Of a stretch of 37,454 bases of DNA, positions 17,473 through 25,770 are shown in pieces. This DNA is from Actinomycetota bacterium (GTDB lineage Bacteria > Actinomycetota > Actinomycetes > S36-B12 > UBA5976), in contig JAFMIT010000003.1 in NCBI GenBank assembly GCA_017853815.1, positions 1 through 37,454 on the forward strand, given 5' to 3'. A program made the translations under genes and the position numbers. The notes beneath the pieces were generated by a model. That model was not told the origin of the DNA and did not search any database. It saw only the letters and a program-made list of their open reading frames with translations. Positions within the stretch are counted from its first letter, which is position 1; each line of letters starts with the position of its first letter.

Positions 17473-18717
17473 TTACTGCCGAGACTTCATGGCAGCTGCA
17501 GCGGCGTCAAGAGCGGCCTGAGCCGACTTGCCGTCGAAGAGGAAGGCTTGGATTTCCTTCGTCACATCTGCCTGGCTGTCTTCCCAACCAATGCAGTTCG
17601 GTGGACCCTGAGCCGTTGCGAGCTGGCTCTTGATGGTCTTGAGAACTGAGCTTGGGTAAGAAGCGATTGAGTCTGCGAACTTGATGACTGGCGACAAGAA
17701 GATCGAGTTCTCAACGGTACCAACAGAGTTCATTGCTGTAACAGTGTTGACGTCGTAGAGAGAACGGATGAACTTGGCAGCAAGTGCCTTCTTGGTCGAG
17801 TACTTCATAACGGAGATACCACGACCACCGATGAAGGAAACGCTCTTTGCACCAGGAGCTGCAGGAACAGGAATTGCATTCCAGTTCTTGTAGTCGCGGT
17901 AGTAGGTGTAGAGCGAGCTAGCCTGGAAGTTGCCAGAGAAGCCGATACCGTACTTCTTGTTCTTCAGGTTGTCGTTCATAGACCAGTCAGCAACACCGGG
18001 CTTTGGAGCACCGAAATCTGAATACAACTTCTTGTACTGATTCAGAGCTGAAACACCCTTTGAGTTGTTGATCGTGACTTTGCACTTTGCATCGTACAAA
18101 GAACCACCTGATGAGTACAGCCAGTTGAACCAGCCGAGCCAGTCAGCATTGCCCCACTCGTTGTAGACAGGAACCTGGATGCCTGCATCCTTCAATTTCT
18201 GGGCAGCAGCATTGAATTCTGCAATGGTCTTAGGTGCAGCAATACCGTTGTCAGCGAAGACGGTCTTGTCATAGAACATCATCATGAGGGTAAGGTCGTA
18301 AGGAACTGCATAGACCTTGCTCGAGCCGTAGGCAATGAGTGAGCGATAGATCTGTGATGGAACCTTTGGCTGCACGAAGCTAGCTACACCGAGTGGACGA
18401 AGGTCAGCGAGTGCGCCCTTCTGGCCAAGTGAGATACCCCATGACAAACCACCGGTGATGACGTCTGGACCCTTGCGAGCTGCTGCAGCTGCAAGAACCT
18501 TTGCATAGCCGTCGCCCCAGCCGATTGTTTGGACAGTTACCTTGACGCCAGGATTTTGGCGCATGAATACCTTGGCAGCCGCTTGGGTCACCTTGGTAGA
18601 AGCATCATCGCCTGTGGCCCATACGACCAAGTTCTTGGTTGCGGCTGATGCTGGTGGAGCCATCAGCACACCGACGGCCATCATCAATGTGATGGCAATC
18701 GCACCGAGTCGCTTCAT
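17473..18717 (-). CDS. sugar ABC transporter solute-binding protein (family 1)
   Basis: A 414-residue extracytoplasmic binding protein of the MalE-like cluster that delivers oligosaccharides to the two downstream permeases. The signal peptide MKRLGAIAITLMMAVGVLMA ends PPASA at about 25. No lipobox cysteine follows, unlike the second binding protein in this window. Mature-domain landmarks are VWATGDDASTKVTQAAAKVF, PDVITGGLSWG, VYAVPYDLTLMMMFYDK and FIGGRGISVMKYSTKK. ATG at 18717 is preceded by TTGGAGGAAAT. Its promoter region carries a LacI-type operator. Confidence 0.93.
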   Translation of the reverse strand: MKRLGAIAITLMMAVGVLMAPPASAATKNLVVWATGDDASTKVTQAAAKVFMRQNPGVKVTVQTIGWGDGYAKVLAAAAARKGPDVITGGLSWGISLGQKGALADLRPLGVASFVQPKVPSQIYRSLIAYGSSKVYAVPYDLTLMMMFYDKTVFADNGIAAPKTIAEFNAAAQKLKDAGIQVPVYNEWGNADWLGWFNWLYSSGGSLYDAKCKVTINNSKGVSALNQYKKLYSDFGAPKPGVADWSMNDNLKNKKYGIGFSGNFQASSLYTYYRDYKNWNAIPVPAAPGAKSVSFIGGRGISVMKYSTKKALAAKFIRSLYDVNTVTAMNSVGTVENSIFLSPVIKFADSIASYPSSVLKTIKSQLATAQGPPNCIGWEDSQADVTKEIQAFLFDGKSAQAALDAAAAAMKSRQ

Positions 18718-18785
18718 ATTTCCTCCAATTCAGAAACGAACATAGACGGCGACTATCGCCGCGGTGGCGGAACCATCGCAGCAAA

Positions 18786-18799
18786 TGTCAACGTTGTCA
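18786..18799. promoter_or_regulatory. LacI-type operator upstream of the sugar importer operon
   Basis: TGTCAACGTTGTCA is a 12-of-14 symmetric palindrome centred on CG, 69 bp upstream of the binding-protein ATG. On the minus strand it overlaps TTGACA hexamers fitting a -35 element (ATTGACAACGTTGACAT), with a weak GATGGT -10 at 17 bp. Overlap with the -35 is a classic repression geometry. It matches the lacI-proximal site at 12 of 14 positions. Confidence 0.6.
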
Positions 18800-18896
18800 A
18801 TAACTTTTTTCGGCGGTTTGCAGATGTCTTGCGGGACATTTTTGAGCGTGAATCGGACAAGTTGGGGACACAATCCCCATACTGCCTAGGGGGCTG

Positions 18897-19478
18897 CTAA
18901 GCCAACTTTCCGTCGAACTGAACTTGTTCTTTGTCGGTGATCGCAATCGTCACCGAAATCTTGGCGCCGGCAGTGCCTGGGCACGCCATTCCCCAGGGAA
19001 ATTCGACGGTGTCACCGGCTGCAAGGGGTTCGAAAGGCACGCCCATCAGGTTCTGGGACTCATCAAAGATATCCGCGCAGACGGCCTGCGTGTCTCCATC
19101 AATGTCGGTCTTCACGATGGCGACGCTAAACAAATCGATGGACTTCTTGGTGCCGTTTGTGATCGAAATGGTGAAAAGCTGTGGCAGTGCACCCTCTTCA
19201 AGGGCGCCCAAATCTGAAGGCTCGAAGGACTTCAGTTCCGTAGCCTGCACGCTGATGCCACCCTTGGTCTTCACGGGTTCGCCACCAAAGGTAGATGCGA
19301 GGGTGTCGAGCGGGTCTTCCTTCACCACGCCTGCGCCCACATCGCCATAGTCGTCCATGGGGACGAGTGGCCCACCAGTGAACAGGCCGTAAGCGAGCAT
19401 GACGGCAATTCCCAAGGGCACGAGGATGTAGCGCTTTTTCACGCCGCGAACTTTGGCAGCCTTGTCCAACGTTGTCAA
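18897..19478 (-). CDS. membrane-anchored protein of unknown function
   Basis: A 193-residue protein with a basic start and one hydrophobic segment (KKRYILVPLGIAVMLAYGLF, about residues 14-33). The remainder is an extracytoplasmic acidic domain with beta-strand character (LFTISITNGTKKSIDLFSVAI, AAGDTVEFPWGMACPG) and two cysteines. The arrangement resembles DUF4352-like immunoglobulin-type domains in Gram-positive envelope proteins, but I do not recognise a named family. The start is uncertain: TTG at 19478 or GTG at 19442 (MKKRYIL), the latter starting exactly at the anchor. It is the last gene of the ManA-ABC-CE7-GH5 series, 37 bp behind GH5. Confidence 0.7.
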   Translation of the reverse strand: MTTLDKAAKVRGVKKRYILVPLGIAVMLAYGLFTGGPLVPMDDYGDVGAGVVKEDPLDTLASTFGGEPVKTKGGISVQATELKSFEPSDLGALEEGALPQLFTISITNGTKKSIDLFSVAIVKTDIDGDTQAVCADIFDESQNLMGVPFEPLAAGDTVEFPWGMACPGTAGAKISVTIAITDKEQVQFDGKLA

Positions 19479-19515
19479 TCTTCAAGTTGCAACGATTTGC
19501 GGACCCGAATCGAGC

Positions 19516-20523
19516 CTAAACCCGGCTGTTGACCATTAATTCGAGCAGCTGACGGTCAATCTGGAAGCCCTCAATCGTTTCGTAACTGGTGTTCGGGCGA
19601 CCGTGATTGGCGATTCCAAAGGATCCTTCGAACTCCCACATTGAGTAGCCCCAGTTCGACTTCTTGAAGATTTCAAACAAGTCGTTAAACCACGCCAACG
19701 CAACCTGGTTGTCGGTGTAGCGGTAACAGCCAAACTCACCAATGTGAATCGGACGACCCTGGGCTTGGACGTCGCGCCACGGTCCATAGAACTCCCACAG
19801 CGAGTCTCGGTCCCAATGAACACCGTTGTAGTCGCAAGGATAGGTCGGAACTGGCATACCAATGCTGCCGTCCCACCATTCGGCTTTGTAATGCGACACC
19901 AACATCGGCTGGTAGCCGCGGCCGCTATGCACCGCGTCGAGATCTGCGAGCTCTGGCATAGCCAAGTGGCCGCCAGCGAGGCCGTTGATCACGATGGTGC
20001 GGGCCGGATCTACAGCCCGAATGGCGTAATGGACTGACCTGATGACCTCTGCGTGAATCTCGCGAGTGAAGCCACGCTGGCCAAGATCTGGTGGTTCGTT
20101 GACTAGATCGAAACTCAGAAGATCTGGGTGCTGTCCTTTGAAGTATTCGGCTGCGCGTGTCCATAGGGTCTCGAAAGCAACTTGGGCTACTGAATCGCTC
20201 CACAGGTTGGTGGCTTCAGTTTCCCAGCCAGTAATCACGTAACCCGGCGCGCGGTGCAGGTTGATGCTGATATGGATTCCTCGATCTACTGCAGCATCCA
20301 CATAGGCCTGGATGGTGTCAAGAAAACGATCATGGATTCTCATCTGACCATCAGGCTGAAGAGCATCCATCCAGAAGCGATAGTCAATGGGAATGCGCAA
20401 GAAATTGAAACCGTATTGCGCCATGAAATCGAGCATGCGAGGGTTGAAAGGCGCAGGTGTTTCACGATTGTGTGAACTAAAAGCCCACTGTGCATTGAAT
20501 CCATAACCGAGATTCATATTCAT
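19516..20523 (-). CDS. GH5 family glycosidase, cytoplasmic (endoglucanase/mannanase type)
   Basis: A 335-residue TIM-barrel glycoside hydrolase. Landmarks are FNFLRIPIDYRFW, INLHRAPGY, the acid/base Glu143 in SFDLVNEPPD and the nucleophile Glu263 in IHIGEFGCYR. There is no signal peptide, so it would cut imported oligosaccharides. The ATG at 20523 overlaps the CE7 stop (ATGA). A second ATG two codons on (20517) has better spacing (7 bases) from AAGGAG. The context of CE7 esterase, ManA and beta-mannosidase suggests gluco- or galactomannan oligosaccharides, though cellulo-oligosaccharides are possible. Confidence 0.88.
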   Translation of the reverse strand: MNMNLGYGFNAQWAFSSHNRETPAPFNPRMLDFMAQYGFNFLRIPIDYRFWMDALQPDGQMRIHDRFLDTIQAYVDAAVDRGIHISINLHRAPGYVITGWETEATNLWSDSVAQVAFETLWTRAAEYFKGQHPDLLSFDLVNEPPDLGQRGFTREIHAEVIRSVHYAIRAVDPARTIVINGLAGGHLAMPELADLDAVHSGRGYQPMLVSHYKAEWWDGSIGMPVPTYPCDYNGVHWDRDSLWEFYGPWRDVQAQGRPIHIGEFGCYRYTDNQVALAWFNDLFEIFKKSNWGYSMWEFEGSFGIANHGRPNTSYETIEGFQIDRQLLELMVNSRV

Positions 20524-21491
20524 TCTCCTTTGAGAAGCAGTGAGCGCAACCATTGCGCCTGCTTAAGCTGTTGATCTACTCCGCCACCCTCATGGGTTGA
20601 GTACGGCCACACCTCAATCGACTTTTCTCCCTGCCAATGATTAAACGCAGCGAAGACAGTGTCCGGCGGGCAAATCGGATCATGCATACCGACTGAAAAG
20701 AGTGCGTGAGCATGTGCTCTGGCGGCGAAATTCATCCCGTCGAAAAATGCAATTGTGCCGAGCGTCTGCTCAACTGCATCGCGACGACCACGCAGGTAAG
20801 TGACGATTTCTTGATACGGATAACCGTCAGTCATTTCTATCGCTCGCGCAATGTGACTCAGAAAAGGTACGTCTGGCATCGCTGCATACACTTCCGGGCA
20901 GAGACCAGCAGCCGCAATAGCAATGCCTCCTCCCTGACTTCCGCCACCGACGATGATGCGAGCGGGATCGACGTTGGAGAGTTTCTGAGCTGCACGCACA
21001 AAGCAGACTGCATCTGTGTAGACGCGGCGATAAAAGTAGGTCTCAGGCGACTCAACACCATGAGTCATGAATCCTGGCGAGTGATTGCCTACTGGGTATG
21101 AGCCATCAGGTGTGTCTCCGCGCCGATGCCCGCTACCTTGTCCACGAGTGTCCATGACGAGTACCGCATATCCGCATGAGGGCCAAAAAAGCCACTCGTG
21201 AGGCAGGCCGCGACCGCCACCATATCCTTCGAAAATAACCACGCAGGGAACCCTCTTGTTGAGTTCCTTCGGTGTGATAAACCAGCCTTTGATGGGATCG
21301 TTGTTATAACCAGCAATCGTGATATCGAAAACGTCAACAGTTTCTAGCGGCCCGTCCCAACGCGTGAGAACTGGCTCTGATTCGTTGACGTAACGGTCAA
21401 GAGTGCTGGCCCAGAACGCATCGAAATCCGGTGCGACTGGAAGTGCGGGTCGATACGTTCGCAGTTCCTCAAGAGATTTTCCGAGCAGCAT
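20520..21491 (-). CDS. acetyl esterase, carbohydrate esterase family 7 (acetyl xylan esterase / cephalosporin C deacetylase type)
   Basis: Alpha/beta-hydrolase of 323 residues that removes O-acetyl groups from short acetylated oligosaccharides in the cytoplasm. The family signature is complete: the N-terminal FDAFW and GWF block, RGQ (116-118), the nucleophile Ser185 in GGGSQGGG, Asp271 in GMHDPICPP, and His300 in the terminal STHEGGG. An AGGAG site sits five bases before ATG 21491 and overlaps the preceding ABC gene stop region. It is ATGA-coupled to GH5. The substrate in this operon is plausibly acetylated mannan or xylan oligosaccharides. Confidence 0.93.
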   Translation of the reverse strand: MLLGKSLEELRTYRPALPVAPDFDAFWASTLDRYVNESEPVLTRWDGPLETVDVFDITIAGYNNDPIKGWFITPKELNKRVPCVVIFEGYGGGRGLPHEWLFWPSCGYAVLVMDTRGQGSGHRRGDTPDGSYPVGNHSPGFMTHGVESPETYFYRRVYTDAVCFVRAAQKLSNVDPARIIVGGGSQGGGIAIAAAGLCPEVYAAMPDVPFLSHIARAIEMTDGYPYQEIVTYLRGRRDAVEQTLGTIAFFDGMNFAARAHAHALFSVGMHDPICPPDTVFAAFNHWQGEKSIEVWPYSTHEGGGVDQQLKQAQWLRSLLLKGE

Positions 21492-21499
21492 TCTTACTC

Positions 21500-23332
21500 C
21501 TAACCTGGTAACCGTTGGGCAGCGAATAGTCGTGAATACGTTCCACCAGCGGCAACGAGATCCGTGTGCTTTCCAACCTCCACAATCGCACCCTTGTCGA
21601 GAACAACCAGCTTGTCTGCCTTTTGTACCGTGGAGAGTCGATGAGCAACGATGAACGTCGTGCGATTCGCCATTAATCGCTCTAAGCCCTGCTGAATTAA
21701 GCCCTCAGAGTGTGAATCTAGAGCTGACGTCGCTTCATCAAGAATCAGAATTCGCGGGTCGCGAATAAGCGCACGAGCAATTGCGATGCGTTGTCTCTGC
21801 CCACCTGACAGTCGGGCGCCTCTCTCGCCCACAACAGTGTTGACACCTTGTGGAAGCGATCGAACAAATTCCCAGGCATTTGAGGCTTCGAGTGCCTCAT
21901 GAAGTTTGTCGGGCGACACGTCTACGAGACCGTACGTGATGTTGTCTGCAATGGTGCCTTCAAAAAGAACCGACTCTTGCGGTACTACAGAAATGAACGA
22001 GCGCATCGACCTTAGATCGAGCGCCTGCATGTCCCGCCCGTCCAGAATGATGCGACCAGATGTCGGCCTCAGAAAGCCAATCACCAAGTTGATAAACGTT
22101 GATTTTCCTGAACCAGACGGACCAACCAACGCAATCGCTTGGCCGTGCGACGCCCTCAGTGAGACGTGGCTAATCGCTGGCGTAGGACTTTCAGGGTACG
22201 TAAATGTGACATCTTGAAATTCAATTTCGCCATCGACTCGATCAATTCGAGGTTTTCCGCTGTTGCTCTCAATGTCAGGTGACTGAAGAACTTCACCGAT
22301 TGAACGAATTGATTCCAAACCTTTGCTGATGATTGGCATGAGGCTTGCAAACAAAATGACTGAACCCGTCAGAATGTTGAAGTAGGTTGTCAGCAAGACA
22401 ACTTCGCCCGCAGTAATCGGCGCGGTCTGTGTGTACGAGAGCCAGCAGGCAACTACAAGACAGGTCACGTTGCACACCTGGAACGCAACCCATGCCATGG
22501 CACTGAAGCGAGCATTGATCGCGTCCAACCGAAGCCCAGCAATTCTCACTTGAGAGAAAGCGTTCGAGACTCGCTCCAAGGCACTCGACTCGAGTCCATG
22601 AGCTCGGGTGACCGGAATCAGATTCGTCATTTCCGTGACGCGAGATGACATCCGTTCGACTTCTTGGCGGAATTCTTGATTTCGGTCATCAAGCGACGAG
22701 CGCAAACGCACAATCAGAAAGGCGCAGATTGGCACTAACACGATGAGGAAAGGCAAAAACTGAGGAACGCGCACCGCAGTAATGACAACAGCCCCGATGA
22801 GGTTATTGAGTGCTGCTAACCCGCCGTCACCGATGTTTTTCAGCATCTGTTCAACTGCTTCAACGTCTCTGACAACTTTGGTTTGCAAGACGCCTGCACT
22901 CGTGCGCAGGTAAAAGCCCATCGAGAGTTGTTGAAGTCGTTCGGCGATGCTCGAGCGAAGCGAGTTCTCGAGGCTGCGCACCGCTCTACTCAAATATTTC
23001 ACATACAGGAGATTGATGGGCAGGTTTTGAATGATGAGGAACGCCATTAACGCTGCATTGATAAACAGTTCTCGAAGAGGACGGTGTTGGACGAGAACAT
23101 CAATAATGTTTGCAGTAAGTAGGGGTAATACCCAGCCTGGGCTGTGTTTGATGACGAAAAACACAAGCGATATCGCTAGATCTCGTCGATGACCACGCAT
23201 CAAGAACCACAGTGTTTGTAAGGGCGCTTCGCCTTCAAATCTATGCTCGAGAAATTCATCCGAGTGAGTGGGCGATGGGTTTTTCGACATCATCTGAGCT
23301 AATGACTCGTCGTCTGAGGATTTACTCCGCAT
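21500..23332 (-). CDS. ABC exporter-type half transporter (fused membrane domain and ATPase)
   Basis: A 610-residue protein with an N-terminal six-helix exporter-fold domain (about 45-335) and a C-terminal nucleotide-binding domain (about 365-605). Walker A is GPSGSGKS, the Q-loop region VVPQES, the signature LSGGQRQRIAIARAL, Walker B ILILDEATSALD, and the switch histidine VAHRLST. It would act as a homodimer or with an unseen partner. The start at 23332 overlaps manA by 34 bp and has AAGG seven bases upstream; ATGs at 23293 and 23290 are alternatives. Lying inside a sugar-catabolic operon, it may move a glycan-derived compound, but the direction and cargo cannot be read from sequence. Confidence 0.92.
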   Translation of the reverse strand: MRSKSSDDESLAQMMSKNPSPTHSDEFLEHRFEGEAPLQTLWFLMRGHRRDLAISLVFFVIKHSPGWVLPLLTANIIDVLVQHRPLRELFINAALMAFLIIQNLPINLLYVKYLSRAVRSLENSLRSSIAERLQQLSMGFYLRTSAGVLQTKVVRDVEAVEQMLKNIGDGGLAALNNLIGAVVITAVRVPQFLPFLIVLVPICAFLIVRLRSSLDDRNQEFRQEVERMSSRVTEMTNLIPVTRAHGLESSALERVSNAFSQVRIAGLRLDAINARFSAMAWVAFQVCNVTCLVVACWLSYTQTAPITAGEVVLLTTYFNILTGSVILFASLMPIISKGLESIRSIGEVLQSPDIESNSGKPRIDRVDGEIEFQDVTFTYPESPTPAISHVSLRASHGQAIALVGPSGSGKSTFINLVIGFLRPTSGRIILDGRDMQALDLRSMRSFISVVPQESVLFEGTIADNITYGLVDVSPDKLHEALEASNAWEFVRSLPQGVNTVVGERGARLSGGQRQRIAIARALIRDPRILILDEATSALDSHSEGLIQQGLERLMANRTTFIVAHRLSTVQKADKLVVLDKGAIVEVGKHTDLVAAGGTYSRLFAAQRLPG

Positions 23333-24444
23333 GCGTAGGCCTTGCCGTTACCACTGATGTCGCACAACTCAGCAGCAGCAATAAAGGCGGCACCGCCGGA
23401 CCTAACCGTGACAGAAGAAAGTCGGTTCGTGAGCGTGAGATAACCATCAACGCAGACTAGAAATGCGGCACCAGAAATGGTGCTCTTGCCTTCAGTAATC
23501 TCAAGATAGCTCAATGCGAAATACTCGCTATCGCTTGGCCAGGTAATCCAGCCACTTTCGCTCTGTGCACCCTGAAGAATGTGTGGCGGTGTCGCGTGCT
23601 TGTGAACCAAGTTCGATAGTTGACTCTGATCGATGTGTTTCGAAGTTAATCCTGCACGAACGACATTGTCCGAAGCTCCCATGACTTCAACAGCCAGCCC
23701 CGATAAATACGCGTGGATTAATCCGGCCCCCAAAAAGAGAGACTCATGGCGTTGAAGTTGGATGAGGTTGAGATACAGGGGCGCGAGGACTGTGATGTCT
23801 GTGGGCCGCTGTGCGTGGAGTGCGAAGACCCACTTCCACTCGTCGCTGACAACACCGTCAGCATTGAGGTCGGCAATCTCCTCGAAAATCTGCTTCTTGC
23901 TCGTGCTCTCCAAACCGAAGAGAGCCAAGAAGGCCTCGCCAGGTGTTTCAAAGTTGGTCGGAAGGTGAGCTGAAAGAGGAGCAGTCAGTTCACGGATTTC
24001 TTCAATGGAACGAAAACCGCAGAGTGCCGACACCTCGGTCAGCGCACAAATCTGTTCTGGCTTGTCGGAGCTATCCACGAAGACACGGGAGGATGAATCG
24101 ACGGGCACTCCCTGTGCGTTTTCTCGCTCAAAGCCTTCACGCGCTTGCTGCAGATTCGGGTGAACTTGAACCGACAAGGGTTTCGCGATGCCGAGGAATT
24201 TCAACAAAAAGGGCAGAGGCTCCGGCAACAGTTCGCTTAGTGGGGTCTGTCCTGAGGGGAGCTGAGCTACCGCTGTACCTCGCGGGTGAGTGCCCAACCA
24301 ATACTCAGCCCACGGGTGATCGTCTTTGGGACGGTTCAGGAGTGTGGGCAAAAGTTCCGTCGATCCCCAATCGTAGTTCTTCACGACACCGTCGATTAAA
24401 AACACGGATGAAGGATCGCTTTCGAACGGCATGTTTTCCAACAT
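23299..24444 (-). CDS. manA: mannose-6-phosphate isomerase, class I
   Basis: Cytoplasmic zinc enzyme converting mannose-6-phosphate to fructose-6-phosphate. The protein is 381 residues with cupin-fold landmarks: GVVKNYDWGS near the N-terminus and AEYWLGTHP. Zinc ligands Gln93 and His95 lie in SVQVHPN and Glu130 in DKPEQICALTE. A GLIHAYLSGLAVEVMGASDNVVRAGLTSKHID block follows, split over its usual histidine and arginine. ATG at 24444 is used; a second ATG lies at 24432. It heads the catabolic operon and its 3' end overlaps the ABC gene. Its presence is the strongest evidence that mannose is an end product of the locus. Confidence 0.93.
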   Translation of the reverse strand: MLENMPFESDPSSVFLIDGVVKNYDWGSTELLPTLLNRPKDDHPWAEYWLGTHPRGTAVAQLPSGQTPLSELLPEPLPFLLKFLGIAKPLSVQVHPNLQQAREGFERENAQGVPVDSSSRVFVDSSDKPEQICALTEVSALCGFRSIEEIRELTAPLSAHLPTNFETPGEAFLALFGLESTSKKQIFEEIADLNADGVVSDEWKWVFALHAQRPTDITVLAPLYLNLIQLQRHESLFLGAGLIHAYLSGLAVEVMGASDNVVRAGLTSKHIDQSQLSNLVHKHATPPHILQGAQSESGWITWPSDSEYFALSYLEITEGKSTISGAAFLVCVDGYLTLTNRLSSVTVRSGGAAFIAAAELCDISGNGKAYACGVNPQTTSH

Positions 24445-24507
24445 AGCGACTCATCGCCAGCGGGCAAAGGCTTTTCTTGTCCTATTTCTTGACAACAACG
24501 CGGTTTC

Positions 24508-24525
24508 CTTGTCCAGTCGGTCAAG
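24508..24525. promoter_or_regulatory. inverted repeat between the TetR gene and manA (candidate operator)
   Basis: CTTGTCC-AGTC-GGTCAAG has 7-bp arms with one mismatch and lies about 65 bp upstream of the manA ATG. Related copies CTTGTCC (24476-24482) and CTTGACA (24488-24494) lie closer to the gene. This is the only intergenic space in front of the operon. A TetR- or LacI-type regulator could bind here, but no match to the LacI-type 14-mer is seen. Confidence 0.3.
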
Positions 24526-24545
24526 AACTGTCGAACCTGGAACTG

Positions 24546-25739
24546 TTAGTCGCCTAGACCGCATGTCACGAGATCGAACGGCAGTTGCCACGCATCGGGA
24601 AGAACGAGTGGGAGAGCGACGACTCCAATGCCGACCGTATGAGCCATTCGAACACGAGTAGGCGTCATCTTTTCAGCCCACTCCGGGTTTGCTGATCGCA
24701 TCTCTGCCACAAACCTCTCCAGTGCAGCGACTGTCTGCTTTCTCATCGATTCATCATTCATCGAAACGCGGAAATGTTCCAGCGTGAGTGCTCGACGGTG
24801 ACCGCGACCAGGTTGCATTGCTTCGCGGATAAAGACGGCGTCAGCAATTCCTTGGCAGTGTGATTGGGCAATCGTCTCTAAGAGTTGGTTATTTTGATGG
24901 AGTCGAGATTCAGTGTTTCGACGAATAATGTCAACAAACAGTTTCAGTTTTGAACTGTAGCGACTGAAGAGAAAACCTTCTGAAAACCCTGCCCGCTCCG
25001 CAATTCGCAATGTGGCAGCTCCATCAAAACCATGCGTACCGATTTCTTCAATAGCGGCGAGCATCAGTGCGCGCAACGCGGGCTCGTCCACGTTGAGAAC
25101 GATGTTGCCATCGAAATGTTCCGCGTCGATGGTTGGTAATCCAGACGGAGCAATGTCCGCCTGCAACGCATTAAAGATTCTTTGGGCCTGTTGCCGCAAA
25201 TCAAAGTCTTCGCCTTCGTAGATTCGCCATCCGAGAAGCAATCCCAAAACAATCGAGACTAGATAAGCCCGCCGCACTGCTTTTCTGGTTTCGGAAATGT
25301 CATTGCTCACCGCGCACAAACTCTGAATACGTTGCTGGCAGGTGTCGTTGATTGCCTGATGAAGTCTCGAATTGAATTGAGACATCACGAGCAGCTCAAT
25401 GGCGGCACGTAATTCGTGTGTTGGGTGAACGAACTGGTCAATCTGCGCCTGAAAAGCGTCGGCACTCGCATCAGCACCTTCGACGGTTTGAAACAGCGCA
25501 TCTAAAGCGTCAAAGAGTTCCTGTGCCGACTCAGATTTCCAGAGATCGAGCGCTACGTCCCATCGGTCCGTGAATCGATCGTGAACCGGACGGCGAGATA
25601 CCCCAGCCCGTTCCGCTATCCGCGTGAAGGCCAGCGCGGACCAGCCTTCAGTGGCCAGAATCTCGCGCGCTGCCTGCCGCAGACGCAGGTCAGTCTGTTT
25701 GACCTGCGCGATTCGGCGCTGCTCCATGACCTCTGACAT
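24546..25739 (-). CDS. TetR-type regulator with two tandem DNA-binding domains
   Basis: A 397-residue protein, about twice the usual 190-220 of TetR regulators. Residues 17-63 form a first TetR_N helix-turn-helix (FTRIAERAGVSRRPVHDRF). Residues 219-268 form a second (LRIAERAGFSEGFLFSRY). Each is followed by about 130-150 helical residues like a ligand/dimer domain, so it looks like two complete TetR units in one chain. Both recognition units retain RIAERAG. ATG at 25739 or 25727 may be used. It precedes manA by 101 bp on the same strand. An inverted repeat at 25771-25789 sits just upstream. Confidence 0.9.
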   Translation of the reverse strand: MSEVMEQRRIAQVKQTDLRLRQAAREILATEGWSALAFTRIAERAGVSRRPVHDRFTDRWDVALDLWKSESAQELFDALDALFQTVEGADASADAFQAQIDQFVHPTHELRAAIELLVMSQFNSRLHQAINDTCQQRIQSLCAVSNDISETRKAVRRAYLVSIVLGLLLGWRIYEGEDFDLRQQAQRIFNALQADIAPSGLPTIDAEHFDGNIVLNVDEPALRALMLAAIEEIGTHGFDGAATLRIAERAGFSEGFLFSRYSSKLKLFVDIIRRNTESRLHQNNQLLETIAQSHCQGIADAVFIREAMQPGRGHRRALTLEHFRVSMNDESMRKQTVAALERFVAEMRSANPEWAEKMTPTRVRMAHTVGIGVVALPLVLPDAWQLPFDLVTCGLGD

Positions 25740-25770
25740 GCGCAGAGGCTACTTCTTGATTCTGCCCATT

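Noticed and set aside
18864-18878. Terminator GGGGA-CACAA-TCCCC after the unknown anchored protein gene
   Set aside because: The stem is only 5 bp and no U-run follows on the minus strand.
23943-24446. A 167-codon + strand open frame
   Set aside because: It is antisense to manA, with no domain features.
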